A stretch of 64,000 nucleotides of DNA from Teratosphaeria epicoccoides (GCA_021401465.1 JADDMT010000016.1:62001-126000), one strand, 5' to 3'; counted from the first letter of the stretch, positions 42,847 through 54,062 are shown. Program-made: numbers and translations. The notes: generated by a model not told the origin, from the letters alone.

Positions 42847-43650
42847 ATGAATCCCTTCGTGCCCGGCCTCGCTGGCCGCTCGACCGTCCGCAGACTGCAA
42901 CAGCAGGTACATAGAAATATAGCTCGCCGGCATCAAGCTCGATACGAGAGCGGCAAGACGAACGGCCACCAGCGGAGCGATGCAGACCCGCCCAAGCCTC
43001 CACCGCCAGGCTCGACCTACCGCACCATACCGGGCCCGGCGTGGGCTTGGATCGAGCCTCTGGCCAGACCCCTGCGCGGCTACGGCAACATGCAGAAGCG
43101 CAGCCCGCTCCTCACGCAATGGGAGTCTTCGCTCGTGATCTACTACCTCGGCGACCTTTCTGCGCAAACGATGCAGACATCCGCCTTCGACGAGGGGGAC
43201 TACGAGCCCGCGAGAGGCTTGCGAGCAATGTTGATCGGAGGTCTCAGCAGTATCCCCAGCTACAAGTGGTTTCTCTTCCTCGGCGACCACTTCAACTACA
43301 AGAGCCATGTCCTTAGCCTCGCAGTCAAAATCGTCATCAATCAATCTGTCTTTACGCCGATCTTCAACACCTACTTCTTTAGCATGCAGTCGCTGTTTGC
43401 GCGGGACACGTGGATGGATGTCAGGGAGGCGAAGAAGCGGGTCTTTGAGACTGTGCCGACGAGTGTGAAGAGTAGTTGGAAGGTCTGGCCGATCGTGACG
43501 GCTTTTAGCTTTACGTTTGTGCCGCCGCAGTCGAGGAATGTGTTTGCTGGGGTCGTTGCGGTGTTTTGGCAGACATATTTGAGTTGGTTGAACAAGCAGG
43601 CGGAGGACGCGGAGGGGGGGTGGGAGACAAGGGAGACAAGGGGAGGGTAG
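42847..43650 (+). CDS. Mpv17/PMP22 family membrane protein
   Basis: A 267-residue protein of the Mpv17/PMP22/Sym1 group, small channel-like proteins of the mitochondrial inner or peroxisomal membrane. The N-terminus is basic (RRLQQQVHRNIARRHQARY), suggesting mitochondrial import. Family motifs are YLGDLSAQ in the first membrane segment, PARGLRAMLIGGLSSIPSYKWFLFL, and the C-terminal signature KVWPIVTAFSFTFVPPQSRNVF followed by FWQTYLSWLN. Four hydrophobic segments are visible. The last 15 residues are charged and Gly-rich. Exact localisation and transported solute are unknown. Confidence 0.88.
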   Translation: MNPFVPGLAGRSTVRRLQQQVHRNIARRHQARYESGKTNGHQRSDADPPKPPPPGSTYRTIPGPAWAWIEPLARPLRGYGNMQKRSPLLTQWESSLVIYYLGDLSAQTMQTSAFDEGDYEPARGLRAMLIGGLSSIPSYKWFLFLGDHFNYKSHVLSLAVKIVINQSVFTPIFNTYFFSMQSLFARDTWMDVREAKKRVFETVPTSVKSSWKVWPIVTAFSFTFVPPQSRNVFAGVVAVFWQTYLSWLNKQAEDAEGGWETRETRGG

Positions 43651-44551
43651 AGGAGATTGAGGGGAGGGGCTTTGAGGAGAAGAGGGCGAGGATGGCTGCG
43701 GACGGCTGAGGGGTGGAGGAGGCGATGCAAGATGGACCGGCTACAGGAGCACCAGCCCTGGCGAAGTCGTGGTGTCTCCCTCGGGCCCGCTGCTCTGCCA
43801 CAGCGGTGGAATGCTTACGCATAAGCGATCTAGCCGGAGCGTGGGCATTCCGTTATCTCAGACATGGACACGGAAAACTGCCTAGCATGAGCTCGAGGGA
43901 CCACTGCACTGCAAGTATCAGCATCAGGCCTGGCCTCTTATACACAGCCGTGGATGCAAGAGCCGACCCACCACGTGGGTGGCATCCGTCGTCTGTTGGC
44001 CTCAGACATTCCCGGAAATGCATCTGGAGACAAGTCGTCTCTACATAGCGAGAGCGAAGGCTCACATCGCTCCAGGCTACAGGACAGCTCAAGGCCGACG
44101 TCCAATCCGAAGCACATCACGGCGTGGAATCGCTGCCAACGCATCCCACACATGCCATGCCCAACGCCGCTCCATGCGACCATGTATCAGGCGTATTGTG
44201 GCTAGGTTGCGAATGACAACGTCTGGCGTCTCCACTCGCCATCAGAGATAGGCCAGGATCACGTGGGGCAGAGCTGGCTCCGATCCTGCCGCATGTGGTC
44301 AAGCTGGGCGCTGTAGCCATCGAGCGTCGCCGGTACCTGGGTGGGGTGCGGGAGCAGATTCTTATCGCTGTATACGCATGGACAGAAGAGGAACTACTAT
44401 GTACCTGCAGGTAGACTTCATGCGCTGCCATGTTCCTATCACGACTGCCGTCTGCATCGCTGTGCATTTCATGACAGCATCGTGGTGGTAGTAACGCTGA
44501 CAAACAAGTAGACAGATCACTCACCGCACGAGGCAAGCGGCGCAGGCGTGG
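43651..44551. other. intergenic, no supported gene
   Basis: About 900 bases. An upstream exon of the next gene could start here, since its frame is open back to about 44494 with an AG acceptor, but no donor or start was identified. Confidence 0.35.
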
Positions 44552-45229
44552 ATGACAGAGCACTGCGGCCTCGACCGGTGGCGAACACTGGTCGAGAAGG
44601 CAGGCGAGCACAATGTCGCGAGCGTCAAAAGCATACCGTACATGCTCCTCGCACTCTCAGCAATCCTCACAGCAGTCAGATTCATCCAAGACAAGCGCCG
44701 CACTCGAGCAACCCGCCAATCCCGCCTCTCAACGCCCGAGCGCGAGAACGCAACCATGCCCGCTGGCTCCGCAGGAAAGCGCACGAGCCCAGGCGAGCGG
44801 GCCTCTGGCACCTGGCAGGACGACCTCGCGATCGTGTTTGAGCGGGAGGATGGGCAGTCCTGCCTCCTCGCTGGCGCGGTCTTGGCCTTGATGGCGCAGG
44901 TCGTTTTCTGACGTTTCACTAACTCTTGCAGGCGATCGAGTGCCATTATTTCCGATCTGAGCGGCAGAGTTTGAGGAGGTTGCCGAGGTCGGGAGGCGTC
45001 GTCTTCACCATCCGGACGTATTTCGCTCCTGTTAGGGAGATTTGTGAGGAGGTGGGGGTGCCGGGGCGGTTGGCGAGTGCCGTGAGGAGTTGGGGGGGAT
45101 GATGTCGGGGCGTACAAGGGGTGGGAGAGGTATGAGGGTGTTTTGCTGGAGTTTTTGGATCGGAAGGACAGGGAGCAGAGGGAGCGGGGGTTAGTGATGT
45201 GGGAGGAGGGGAAGGGGTGTCCGTGGTGA
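44552..45229 (+). pseudogene. hypothetical gene broken by a frameshift in a G run
   Basis: Three coding-like blocks. Block 1 (44552-44899) begins MTEHCGLDRWRTLVEKAGEH and has a hydrophobic segment (YMLLALSAILTAVRF). Block 2 (44932-45102) follows an excellent branch/acceptor (CACTAAC..TTGCAG) and reads AIECHYFRSERQSLRRL to RLASAVRSWGG. There the frame hits TGA. Block 3 (from 45098) continues one frame over as DDVGAYKGWERYEGVLLEFL to the stop at 45229. The shift falls exactly in a run of seven G (45092-45098); six would keep one frame. The block 1-2 intron would be only 32 nt, so an upstream donor (for example near 44837) is possible. I do not recognise the family. It is either a recent pseudogene or a sequence error. 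Confidence 0.5.
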
Positions 45230-45856
45230 TTGTGCTGGAATTTTCCTGCGGTTTGGTACGCGTCTCGTGATCTTGCTAGTGTACGGACGTGAGCATGTCA
45301 CGAGGTCCACTGCGAGATAGTCAGACGGGTCGAGGTGGCGGATGTGCGAGGATGGAGAGGAGACAGTGGAAGTGTCGTGCTGCCTATGACGGTCCGGTTA
45401 ACCTGCGGCGAGGTGTCGAGTGGTTTTGAGTATGTTTGCTAGGGGATCGTTGAGTTGCCTATGCACTTGGGGCTACACGCAGCTCCAGAGTCAGATATTC
45501 CCGCATCCCAAATCGTGACGACCCCGGCAGGTCGGAGCACCACGCTTCCCTGGAAAAAGTCCCAAGGTCATGGTTGAACGGTCCAATCGTGCCTTGGAGG
45601 AGTCTTGCTGTGCCGAGGCATTCTTGTAGGCAGTTTCGTCAGATGTCTCAAGGTCCAGGTGCAGCGGGATCGTTGGGAAGTCCATCCCTGGGAGGTGGTG
45701 GTGCGAGAATGTCACGCTAGTAGCGCGATCATGTTTCCTAGTGAGCGAAACATGTCGTCAACTGATGTCACTCAAGTAATATCGTTAATATCGTATGCGG
45801 CTTGATTGCGGCTACGGGATGGCTGGTCACAACAATCAGCAGCCTCAGCACATTGA

Positions 45857-45972
45857 GTGGTGGTGGTGGTGGTGGTGGTGGTCTTGTTGTTGTTGTGGTG
45901 GTGGTGGTATTGTTGTTGTTGTGGTGGTGGTGGTATTGTTGTTGTTGTTGTGGTGGTGGTGGTGGTTGTTGA
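45857..45972. repeat. GGT/GTT trinucleotide array
   Basis: About 115 bp of alternating (GGT)n and (GTT)n blocks on the plus strand, with the pattern GTTGTTGT-GGTGGTGGT-ATT repeated twice. Confidence 0.95.
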
Positions 45973-46802
45973 TGAGATGTCTCTACGTATACCGACCTGC
46001 ACCCCGGCGCTTGGGAATAATAGAGGGCGGGGTCTGGGGTGGCGTGAGACGTGGCTTTGCAGGTACGCGGAGGCGGGATACCTTCGACCGACACGAGAGA
46101 TGCCGCCCCGGATTGCCGGAAGCGTGATTCCTGGAGCGGAATGTGAGGTGATCTTGACGGGGAGTGTCATTGTGCAAGTTCTCAGAACATTATTATTGTT
46201 ATTATTGACAGAGTCGCGGTGCTAAGGTCTTGTGCGGCTCGTATCGCTCGCTCCCCCCTCGCCGACCAGGGGGAGTAAGGCTGACACGATCTTTTTTTTC
46301 TATTTGTTTTAAATTGTTGTGCGAGCTCCGGATCTTGGTCTGTGTGAGGCAGTGGCGTTTCAAGCCGAGACCACGTTGACCATCTGGTGTTTAAGTTGGT
46401 TCATCGTCCGATGCGCGATCGATCAGGACGCGTTCCCGGGCAGGTACGACTCGGTCCCTCGCTCCCACGTCGGGGCAGACATGCGCAGGGGTGACACACG
46501 ATACATAGCAATGGATTCATAATGCACTACGGACTCGGAAGGATCGCGACGCCAGCAACGGGCTTCGTGGTGGGGCGGACGGGATCACCGGCATCGTGGC
46601 AGGACGGGCCCAGCGGTCCGGAACCTTGGCGCGGCTTGGCGTGGAGAAGAGATGGAATTTGCGGAGTGGGTTCGCGGCCGGACAGGGAAGGCCGTGGGGG
46701 TGTCGTAACTGGTCGCCCGAAATATTAATATCGAAGGATCCCGGATGTCTGACTGCGCGCGATACAAGTCATCACTGAAGCGCGGAAGGCCGATGATGCA
46801 CA

Positions 46803-46880
46803 CTGTAGACTGATGTGTTTACCTCCCGCTGTAGACTGATGTGTATAACTCCCACTGTAGACTGATGTGTGTACCTCCCG
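46803..46880. repeat. 26-bp tandem repeat, three copies
   Basis: Units start at 46803, 46829 and 46855, each beginning CTGTAGACTGATGTGT and ending in a CTCCC-type word. Confidence 0.9.
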
Positions 46881-47854
46881 CGACCGGTCCGCCATGTCAC
46901 AGCGTGGCAGGGCAGGACGCTGTGACAGCAACTGTCGACGTGTACCTGATTCGCCAGTAGTGCGACCACTCGTGAAGCCCTGTCCGGAGCACATCCCCGA
47001 GCACAGCTGCAGCACTACCACAAACGGCAACCCTGATCGCCCGCGCCCGGGAAAAAAAAAACCTGGAGCAAGGAGCGGTGTGTCCGCTGGCGTCTCACAC
47101 AAGTCTCGGTCTCACAGACCACGAGCTCCCCCATACTGGTCAGGCCGGTCCGTCGAGAGCACAGTGCATATCGCGTAAAGTCGGGAGTCTGCGTTCCACC
47201 ACGAGCCTTGCCCTGCCAACCCTTCCTATTCGCCCCCCGGCCGACCGTTACATGGTCTTTCATCATCTCTCCCCTTTGCCGCAGGGGAGAGAGAGAAAAA
47301 AAAAATAAAGTAGTGCTTGTCATATTAACGATGCTTTGGGTCCGGGACCGAGGGAAGGCGTTGTGTGAGACTAGGAATCAATCTGGGTTTGTGTGATTGA
47401 TGAGTCGTCGGATAGGTGAGACGACGAGCGGGAAGAGTCTCTTGGGGTTGTCTTATCTGAGGCTGTGCCGAAGTAAGGAGTACGTAGCTGACTGCCATAC
47501 TTAAACGCGCCTCGCCCTCTCCCCATTCCCACTCTCCTTTCCTCTTCACCGCCACAGCAACATTCTCGAAACCCCGTGCATCCGAAGCAACAGCACCTCT
47601 GAACAACTTGAAGCGTCAAAGCCCACACAAACATCGAACCATTGCGTTGCTCGACGATCGGACTCCACAGGACTTACAATATATACACCCCGACCCTCCA
47701 CCTCAGCCGAGATAACAAGACGAAAAACACCGATCGAGAGCCCTCCACGTCACACCTCTCCGAACACCGACGGACGACCCGTCCCCCCGCCTCCACCACA
47801 CCGCAACAACCCCCCCCCTTACCACCCCAACCCACCAACCCCACCGTCCATACC

Positions 47855-48073
47855 ATGACGGACACAATGCCCATGCCCAGCTCAACCGGCAGCCAAATCC
47901 CCCGCAACGACTCCTTCTCCACCGACGACATTCACAAGGCCTTCCAGGCCTCCGCCTCCAAACCCCGCAACGACCTCTCGCTGCGCATAGTCCAGCAAGA
48001 CGAGATCGCCCCGCCGCCGCCGTCTCCGCTCACGTCGAGACCCGCCTCGGTCGTCTACGGCAACCGGAGATGA
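47855..48073 (+). CDS. small hypothetical protein, likely disordered
   Basis: A 72-residue frame started at ATG 47855 (MTDTMPMPSSTGSQIP); the longer open frame upstream looks like C-rich leader. Composition is Ser/Pro/Asn-rich with an internal SFSTDDIHKAFQASASK segment and a short PPPPSP run. No signal peptide or domain is visible. A conserved-looking amphipathic middle and a sharp ending (SVVYGNRR) make a real small gene plausible. Function is unknown. Confidence 0.45.
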   Translation: MTDTMPMPSSTGSQIPRNDSFSTDDIHKAFQASASKPRNDLSLRIVQQDEIAPPPPSPLTSRPASVVYGNRR

Positions 48074-48525
48074 GAGCGTCGACTGGGCTTCGGTTGGAAA
48101 GATTTGGGATTTCGGGCCTGTGCCTTAGCGAGCGGCATTGGGGTTCGGGAGGTTCACGATGGGGAGGATTTCCTTCCTCATGGCGCAGGGTTAATGGTTT
48201 TGATGGGACGAGACGGAAGGTGGAGAGATTGGGAGCAGAAGCAGCGTAGAGTCACATCGCGCCAGGCACGATGAAGTTCGCTCCTTAACAGTATGCGGGC
48301 CGTCAGGACTTTTTATCATGTCGTGGAGGGCCTTCCACCAGAGATCACACGTCGAGGGAGGTCTTGCTTGGGATTCGGTGCTCTCCGTGTATTTTAGCGT
48401 GTCCCTATACTATATCAGACGGCCTAGAGATGCCGATGGGCTACCGTACATAGGCACAGCTTCAATCTCACATCGACCAGCGACCATACCATACATAGCC
48501 TGCCTGCCTGCCTGATCTCGCCCTC
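48074..48525. other. intergenic, no feature seen
   Basis: The convergent space between the small gene and POL5. Nothing was recognised. Confidence 0.4.
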
Positions 48526-51519
48526 TCAATCCTGCTTCTTCGCGTTCAGTGACCAACTCATCCACTCGGTGAAGATGCTCTTTTGGATCTTCGACTGCGG
48601 ATCCAGGAACCAACTCGAATGCAAGTCTGCGTACATGCTGCCAACACGCTTGAAGTTCTGCACGTCGCGCGAGACGACAACTCGAGTCAAGAACAGGCTG
48701 GAACGAGAGCAGGCACTCGCATGTAGCTTTGACCCACCAGTCTTCATCTCCTCATGCACCGCAGCCAAGACCTCAAAGCATGCCTCGAAGTCATCGGGTT
48801 GGGCATGGCTCTTGTGCTTGCTACAAGCATCGAAATATTGCTTTAGGACTGCGAATGCTTTCTCCGCGGTCGGCTTACTGCTGGTTGTGCGGACTAGCGT
48901 CGTCAACGGTAGGATGATGTCCATGGCTAGCACATTTGAGTACTGACTTTTGACGTAGATGTTGAGCAGGTCCAGGACGCGGTTCTTGAAGTTGATGATG
49001 TTGGCCCTGGCGTCTTTACTTTCTTGCTTCCTGCTTGCAGCCTTCTGCCGTTCCTTGAAGATCGTGGTCAAGTGGGGCTCCAGTGCCATCATCTGGTCAT
49101 CGTCCATGTCCGAGCCGTCATCATCAGAATCGACGTCCATGCCAGCTGTGCCCAAGGCATCTGCCAATTTTCGATCGAAAACCGCTTCTTCATCCTCATC
49201 TCCCTCTTGGTGACCGTCAGTATCTGAAGAGCTAACATTACTGCTCTCGTCCTCGTCGGCCCCCTCGTCGTTTTCGTCTCCATCAACCTGCTCGCCTTTG
49301 GAGATCTCCACGTCAGACATGTCGTCTGCGTCAAGAACACCGTCATCCGCATCGTCCGAGTCGTCGCCGTTGGCGCCAGCCATTGCGTCTTCCTCATCGC
49401 TGTCGTGTTGTTGGAAGAGTTCTTGCTGCCCACTAATGCTTTCCTTTTGTGCTAAGATATCGAGCATGGACTGCAGACTATGAGCCGTGAGCTCGCGGGC
49501 GAAGGCTGCGAAGACCTGCTCGGCAAGCTTGCGCAGAGGAGTCGATTGCTTTGACGCAAAGCTGAGCAGCAGCTCGACAAGGATATCCGCCGAGTCGCTA
49601 CCTTCCGTCTGTCGAGACTCGTAGCTGTTGTGTAGATCCCGCAACACATCGACGCTGTCTGCTTCCTCGCTGTAGACCTGAATTGACGACAAGTCGAAAA
49701 GGAGAAGATAGGCCCGCTGAGTAGTGCCGGCGAGCTTGCCTGAGGCAAGTTCCTTTCTCAAGCCCTTCGTAGCCTTCTGTGCAGAACTCAAAACTTTGCG
49801 TGCTTGCTTTGACAAAGGCTTGTAGAGAGCTTCATCAAGGTCTTTCAAGGATTTGACCACCAGCTCCGGCGCTTCTAGAGCCACACCTTGTGGCTGATCC
49901 AGGAGAATTCCCATGATAGACATGAGTCGCGTTCGAAAGACCGAGCGGCTCGCTCCTGAAAATTCGGGCGTCGCGTCAATATGAGATCCGTATCCAAAGC
50001 GCACAAACTTATGAAGCACATCTCGCAACCATTCCGCTAGTACTGTCTGCGATCTCGCAGAAGTTGTACTCTGTTCGAGCTTTTGCGAAGCATCGCGTCT
50101 ACTCTGCACTATCCGCAGAACAAGATCAGCAAGAGTGCGACGCCAATTATCGGCAAGCTTCTCATGTGGTGTGTCCGGCGTTCTGATTGCGTCCGATATG
50201 ATGTTGACAAGCTGGGCCAAAGACGTATGATTCGCTTGTTGGACGATAGACTCCAGTGTTTTGGTTTTTGTCTGTTGGTCAAAAGCGCCTTGACGGATAA
50301 GTGATGCCACAAGTTTCGGAGACGTTGGTGGGTCGTTGCGTGCCCGGAGGACAGCCGCGTCAAGAACCAATTTGGCAGCATCATGCAGGTGGCTCTTTGC
50401 ATTCGATCTGAGGCTCAAGAGGTAGCTTACGACTTTTTGACTCAGGACAAGTTGAACAACATCTACATCCGACACTGCTATAGCCACGCCAGCGACTTGG
50501 AGTCCCAGGGCTTTCCTCTCAGCCGATGCTGAGTCCGCGAAGAGCCCTTCGACGATGTCCTCCCAGGTATGCTTGAAGGCTTTACGTCCTCGCTTTGATA
50601 AGCGCGAAAGGACGACTCTCCACGCAAAGCCGGGCTGTGACTGCCTTGATCCCGACTTCGCGCCTTTGCCTTTGCCAGGCCCATTGGCATCGCTCACCGC
50701 AGACCCCAGAAGTATCTTCTTCAGCGCGGGTCGCTCTTCGGATGATAATGGGTCTCGTTTGTGCCACACGCCCTTTGGTAAAAGATCTGCGTCTTTAGAG
50801 GCGATTGAAAGCCATAGCGCCACACCCTCGGCCGTCTTGAACATGCCGCTGTCATTGAGTGAGCCGACGATGCTTGAAATGCGCTCGTCGCTGATGTCCT
50901 GGCTGGGCCCCGTCTCGAGGTACTGCCAGAGCATGGCGCCACATTCGCTGCGCAGCCAGTCCTTCTGGCTCGCGAGATGGCACACTGCATCGAAAAGATG
51001 ACGCCATGAGGTGTTTGGCAGCCTGTCGATTTTGGCTACATCACTCTGAAGTATCGCCTGGAAGGCAAAGCGCCTTCCAAGTAGATAGTCGCGTTTCTCT
51101 TGACCGCTCGCCTTGCCTTCAGGCTGTGTAAGGGTCTGGACCTTTTGGACCACGCCGTCAAGATCAAATTGAGAAGCCGTGCCGGTGTAGGCAAGCCCAA
51201 AGGCAATGCGCAGAGCCTCGCATAGCGCAATGGAGAAGCCAGGCCTGGCGGCTTTGCGACCACTGCAAAGACCACGTATGAGCCTCGTCAAGGCGCCCTC
51301 CAAGAGGCTGATCTGCTGCTCTGATTCCTGCGAGAGAATTTTGAGCAAATCCTGAGTAGCTTGCAGCCTCACCGATGCTACCTCGTCGGCGAGGTCACTG
51401 TAACATCTCGCGAGCTGCCTTTCCGTTCCGCCGTACTCCACTCGACGTTTGCGAGAGGTGTGGACATGGTCCAAACCCTGCGCATTGCTCTCGCCGAGCG
51501 AACGCTTCAAACTCGGCAT
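48526..51519 (-). CDS. POL5: Pol5 / MYBBP1A-like nucleolar protein
   Basis: A 997-residue protein if started at ATG 51519 (MPSLKRSLGESNAQG); the ORF is open to 51714, but the extra 65 residues are not family-like. It belongs to the Pol5/Mybbp1a group of nucleolar HEAT-repeat-like proteins needed for rRNA synthesis and ribosome assembly (called DNA polymerase phi in databases, without a working polymerase site). Signatures are the N-terminal block ERQLARCYSDLADEVASVRL, GALTRLIRGLCSGRKAARPGFSIAL, and a long acidic tract near residues 700-815 (DSDEEDAMAGANGDDSDDAD and on). The C-terminal part is helical. No intron is required. Confidence 0.88.
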   Translation of the reverse strand: MPSLKRSLGESNAQGLDHVHTSRKRRVEYGGTERQLARCYSDLADEVASVRLQATQDLLKILSQESEQQISLLEGALTRLIRGLCSGRKAARPGFSIALCEALRIAFGLAYTGTASQFDLDGVVQKVQTLTQPEGKASGQEKRDYLLGRRFAFQAILQSDVAKIDRLPNTSWRHLFDAVCHLASQKDWLRSECGAMLWQYLETGPSQDISDERISSIVGSLNDSGMFKTAEGVALWLSIASKDADLLPKGVWHKRDPLSSEERPALKKILLGSAVSDANGPGKGKGAKSGSRQSQPGFAWRVVLSRLSKRGRKAFKHTWEDIVEGLFADSASAERKALGLQVAGVAIAVSDVDVVQLVLSQKVVSYLLSLRSNAKSHLHDAAKLVLDAAVLRARNDPPTSPKLVASLIRQGAFDQQTKTKTLESIVQQANHTSLAQLVNIISDAIRTPDTPHEKLADNWRRTLADLVLRIVQSRRDASQKLEQSTTSARSQTVLAEWLRDVLHKFVRFGYGSHIDATPEFSGASRSVFRTRLMSIMGILLDQPQGVALEAPELVVKSLKDLDEALYKPLSKQARKVLSSAQKATKGLRKELASGKLAGTTQRAYLLLFDLSSIQVYSEEADSVDVLRDLHNSYESRQTEGSDSADILVELLLSFASKQSTPLRKLAEQVFAAFARELTAHSLQSMLDILAQKESISGQQELFQQHDSDEEDAMAGANGDDSDDADDGVLDADDMSDVEISKGEQVDGDENDEGADEDESSNVSSSDTDGHQEGDEDEEAVFDRKLADALGTAGMDVDSDDDGSDMDDDQMMALEPHLTTIFKERQKAASRKQESKDARANIINFKNRVLDLLNIYVKSQYSNVLAMDIILPLTTLVRTTSSKPTAEKAFAVLKQYFDACSKHKSHAQPDDFEACFEVLAAVHEEMKTGGSKLHASACSRSSLFLTRVVVSRDVQNFKRVGSMYADLHSSWFLDPQSKIQKSIFTEWMSWSLNAKKQD

Positions 51520-52715
51520 TCTCCAGAAGAATAGAGGCAAGTCGGGATTTTGATGCTTCGTCCACGCAATGGGAAAGCTGACAGAAAGATTGAGCAGGGT
51601 CCATATGTGAGCATACGCGCTGATGGTGCAAGGCCTTGAAACGGCAGGCGGTGGAGGCGGCAGAAGAGACTTTGCGCTTGAGATCACGGAACGTTCGCCG
51701 TGTCCACCTTCCATCTAACACAAGTCTATATTATTGATCACGCAAAGCACATCATCATTCATCACCTTACGCACCGCGGGATACACGTTACTGTTGCGGC
51801 CTTGGGCAGCCGTGGCATCGCCAGGAGTGCCGCACACCTTTGCACAATGCTGAACCCAATCGACCTCGAAGCACCGAGATTATGGGGCCAAGTCCTGAGC
51901 TCGCAAGCGTGCACTAACATCTGCCCTATTTGGTCTCCTCCTATTCGCGATATGAGCAATGACGCTCTAGAGGCTCTCCTACCTGGGCAGAGTCATGGCA
52001 GCGGGATCCTCATCCCCATAATATCTGCGAAACGGCAGGTCAGGGCCACGCCACTTTGCTGACAGACATTGATGTGCAATGGCGAGAATCCTCCACGGAC
52101 GGGAGGGCAATAACTCACCAATTTGCCGGGCAACTCAATCCCAAAGTACCACCATGCAGTTGATCTTAGATCTGCTAGGCTTTCTGGCACGTTGGCGCAT
52201 GCACCTTCGCTAAGCGCCTTTCTCCGATTGATCGCTGCGAGACGCTTCGCGCCTGTGTACTGAAGAGCCTCTGACCTAACGTTGATCCTCTAGTGCTGGC
52301 TCAACAAAATCGCTTGCAGCTCCTGCATCACAGGCTGCAGCCCACGCATGCGGAGCACTAAAGGCTGTGGCGTTTCTAAAGGGATAGGCTTCACCGGCAG
52401 CCGCTGCGCTATAGATACCTTTGATGCCACCTGCCAGTGCTTTTAGCAGCCATTGGATCTGAAGCACTGGTGCTTACACCGTCTAACGGTCTCGCAGCTT
52501 GTTCTAAGCACGATAAGAAAACACACACACGGTATACACTGCGTTGAATTGTCCCGTAAGTCTTCACCTGGATGCCAGTCCCGTTATCCCGCACATATCA
52601 CTTATGTGGTCTTCACCCTGCCGCTCACGTCTGCGCTATACAACCTCCACCAACACCATCAACGATCTCTAATGTGCCTGAGAGAAAGCAGAAATCAAGT
52701 GTGAATGGCTCTGAA
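51520..52715. other. intergenic, POL5 and regulator-like gene promoters
   Basis: A divergent promoter space of about 1.2 kb. Frames at 51700-52062 and 51762-51959 have no recognisable features. Confidence 0.4.
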
Positions 52716-54062
52716 ATGACTTCCGTTCCTCAGCAGCAGCTCTCGTTTATCAATATTGGGGGCCCAACCGATGCCAAAACGGCGTTTGCCCGACGAGAGG
52801 TACGAGCCGAAGCCGCGAGACGCAGTGCAGAGCAGAGACGGGCGACCATCGCCGAGCGGTATGGAAGTCATTCAGCAGCTCGTAAGGCCGGGAAGGGCGT
52901 CAACGCAAAGCAGTCCAGCCGACGCAAGTCAACCGCTAGCACGGACAGAAGAGTCAAAAAGCGGTCAAACATTACAGCATCCGACAAGTCTTTGACGCAA
53001 GAGTCGTCAAGGCCGTCAGCATCTGCAAGCATCTGCAGAGCGCGCTTGCCCACGCCTCCGCGCGAAACGATGGCGCTGGAGCTCGAGCCCACAGATTTGG
53101 ACGTCGCATTGCACACAGGTCTTGATCACAGCATAAACTCTGCAATCGATAGCGTCGCGAGAGGCTGCGGTGCTTCTACAGATTCGGAGCTGCAGACTGC
53201 CATTGCAAGTGACCCAGAGGCAATGATCTGGCCTACACAAGCGTCACCCCTGACTCGCTTTTCGGAGCAGGATATACGTCAACCTGTCACTTCTGCGGAC
53301 GACTTTATCAACAATCCACTACGGATCGATATGAACACCATTACACCGCCTCTCGAATCGCCTTGCGTGCCAACGCCTCCGATGACGATGCCGAACACGC
53401 CAGCCTGGCCACTCGACACTTCACCACCACTTCCACGATTCACTCCGCCGACAGCCTCAGTGCTGCCCCCCGGCCTTGCACTGCTTCGCGACCAACACCT
53501 CTTACCCGAAGATCTTTTGTTCACAGTCGCGCAGACAGTACACGTCTCCCCCAGACCAGACACGATGTGGATGCTACATGGCATCGCTTCTGCTTTATTT
53601 GCACGGCACATGCCAGGGTACCAGACGATCGCCAAGGATGAGCTGAGCGCGCATGTCGCATTGCATGTGCGCCTCGCCGCTGCTCTGCTGGTAGATATGG
53701 CAGCGCCAGGAGTGGTGGACTTCTTACCGCATGCGATCTCAGAGCAGCACCAACATCTCGGACTTTTCAATCCCGGCACCGTGATGGGTACGGATTTCGA
53801 TGAGATACTGTTGTGGGCCCTGGTCGTCATCTGGGCTGCCAAAGGTCGCGCATCTGAGCAGCAGACTCTTGCAATGCAACAGCTCGTTGTCGTCAAAGGC
53901 ATCGATTCTGCAGCTGCTTTGACGGCGGTCATGGAGCGATTTGTCTGTCCGCAATGGCTGCGACCGGCAGTACATGATCTCTGGCATTACTTGGCACGCG
54001 CGTGTGATGGAACTACAGCAGCAACATCAATGATCTGGTCCGGGCTGACATGGATGTCTTGA
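52716..54062 (+). CDS. fungal regulator-like protein without a zinc cluster
   Basis: A 448-residue protein from ATG 52716 (MTSVPQQQLSFINIGGPTDA); the frame is open further upstream but without family features. The opening FINIGGPTDAKTAFARREVR, then EQRRATIAERYG, resembles the short N-terminal motif (F-hydrophobic-GP-DAK, basic helix) seen in a group of fungal transcription-factor-domain proteins that lack the Zn2Cys6 cluster. Residues 60-130 are basic and Ser-rich (likely nuclear). The middle is Pro/Thr-rich. The C-terminal part has helical hydrophobic blocks (HVALHVRLAAALLVDM, ILLWALVVIWAAKGRAS) like the C-terminal end of such regulators. The assignment is by pattern only. It could be a partner of a DNA-binding factor rather than bind DNA itself. 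Confidence 0.5.
   Translation: MTSVPQQQLSFINIGGPTDAKTAFARREVRAEAARRSAEQRRATIAERYGSHSAARKAGKGVNAKQSSRRKSTASTDRRVKKRSNITASDKSLTQESSRPSASASICRARLPTPPRETMALELEPTDLDVALHTGLDHSINSAIDSVARGCGASTDSELQTAIASDPEAMIWPTQASPLTRFSEQDIRQPVTSADDFINNPLRIDMNTITPPLESPCVPTPPMTMPNTPAWPLDTSPPLPRFTPPTASVLPPGLALLRDQHLLPEDLLFTVAQTVHVSPRPDTMWMLHGIASALFARHMPGYQTIAKDELSAHVALHVRLAAALLVDMAAPGVVDFLPHAISEQHQHLGLFNPGTVMGTDFDEILLWALVVIWAAKGRASEQQTLAMQQLVVVKGIDSAAALTAVMERFVCPQWLRPAVHDLWHYLARACDGTTAATSMIWSGLTWMS

Larger units (their letters stand above)
45230..47854. other. gene-poor 2.6-kb stretch with repeats
   Basis: It holds a GGT/GTT array, a 26-bp three-copy repeat and short A/G homopolymers. No coding frame is supported on either strand. 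The right end is C-rich and is probably the leader of the small gene at 47855. Confidence 0.45.

Noticed and set aside
44521..45117. Minus-strand frame of 198 codons
   Set aside because: It overlaps the broken plus-strand gene, whose hydrophobic segment, branch site and frame continuity look more real. The opposite frame is Pro/Arg/Ser-rich without pattern.
52709..54062. Zn2Cys6 cluster in the regulator-like protein
   Set aside because: No CX2CX6C pattern occurs in any frame near its N-terminus, so it was not called a zinc-cluster protein.
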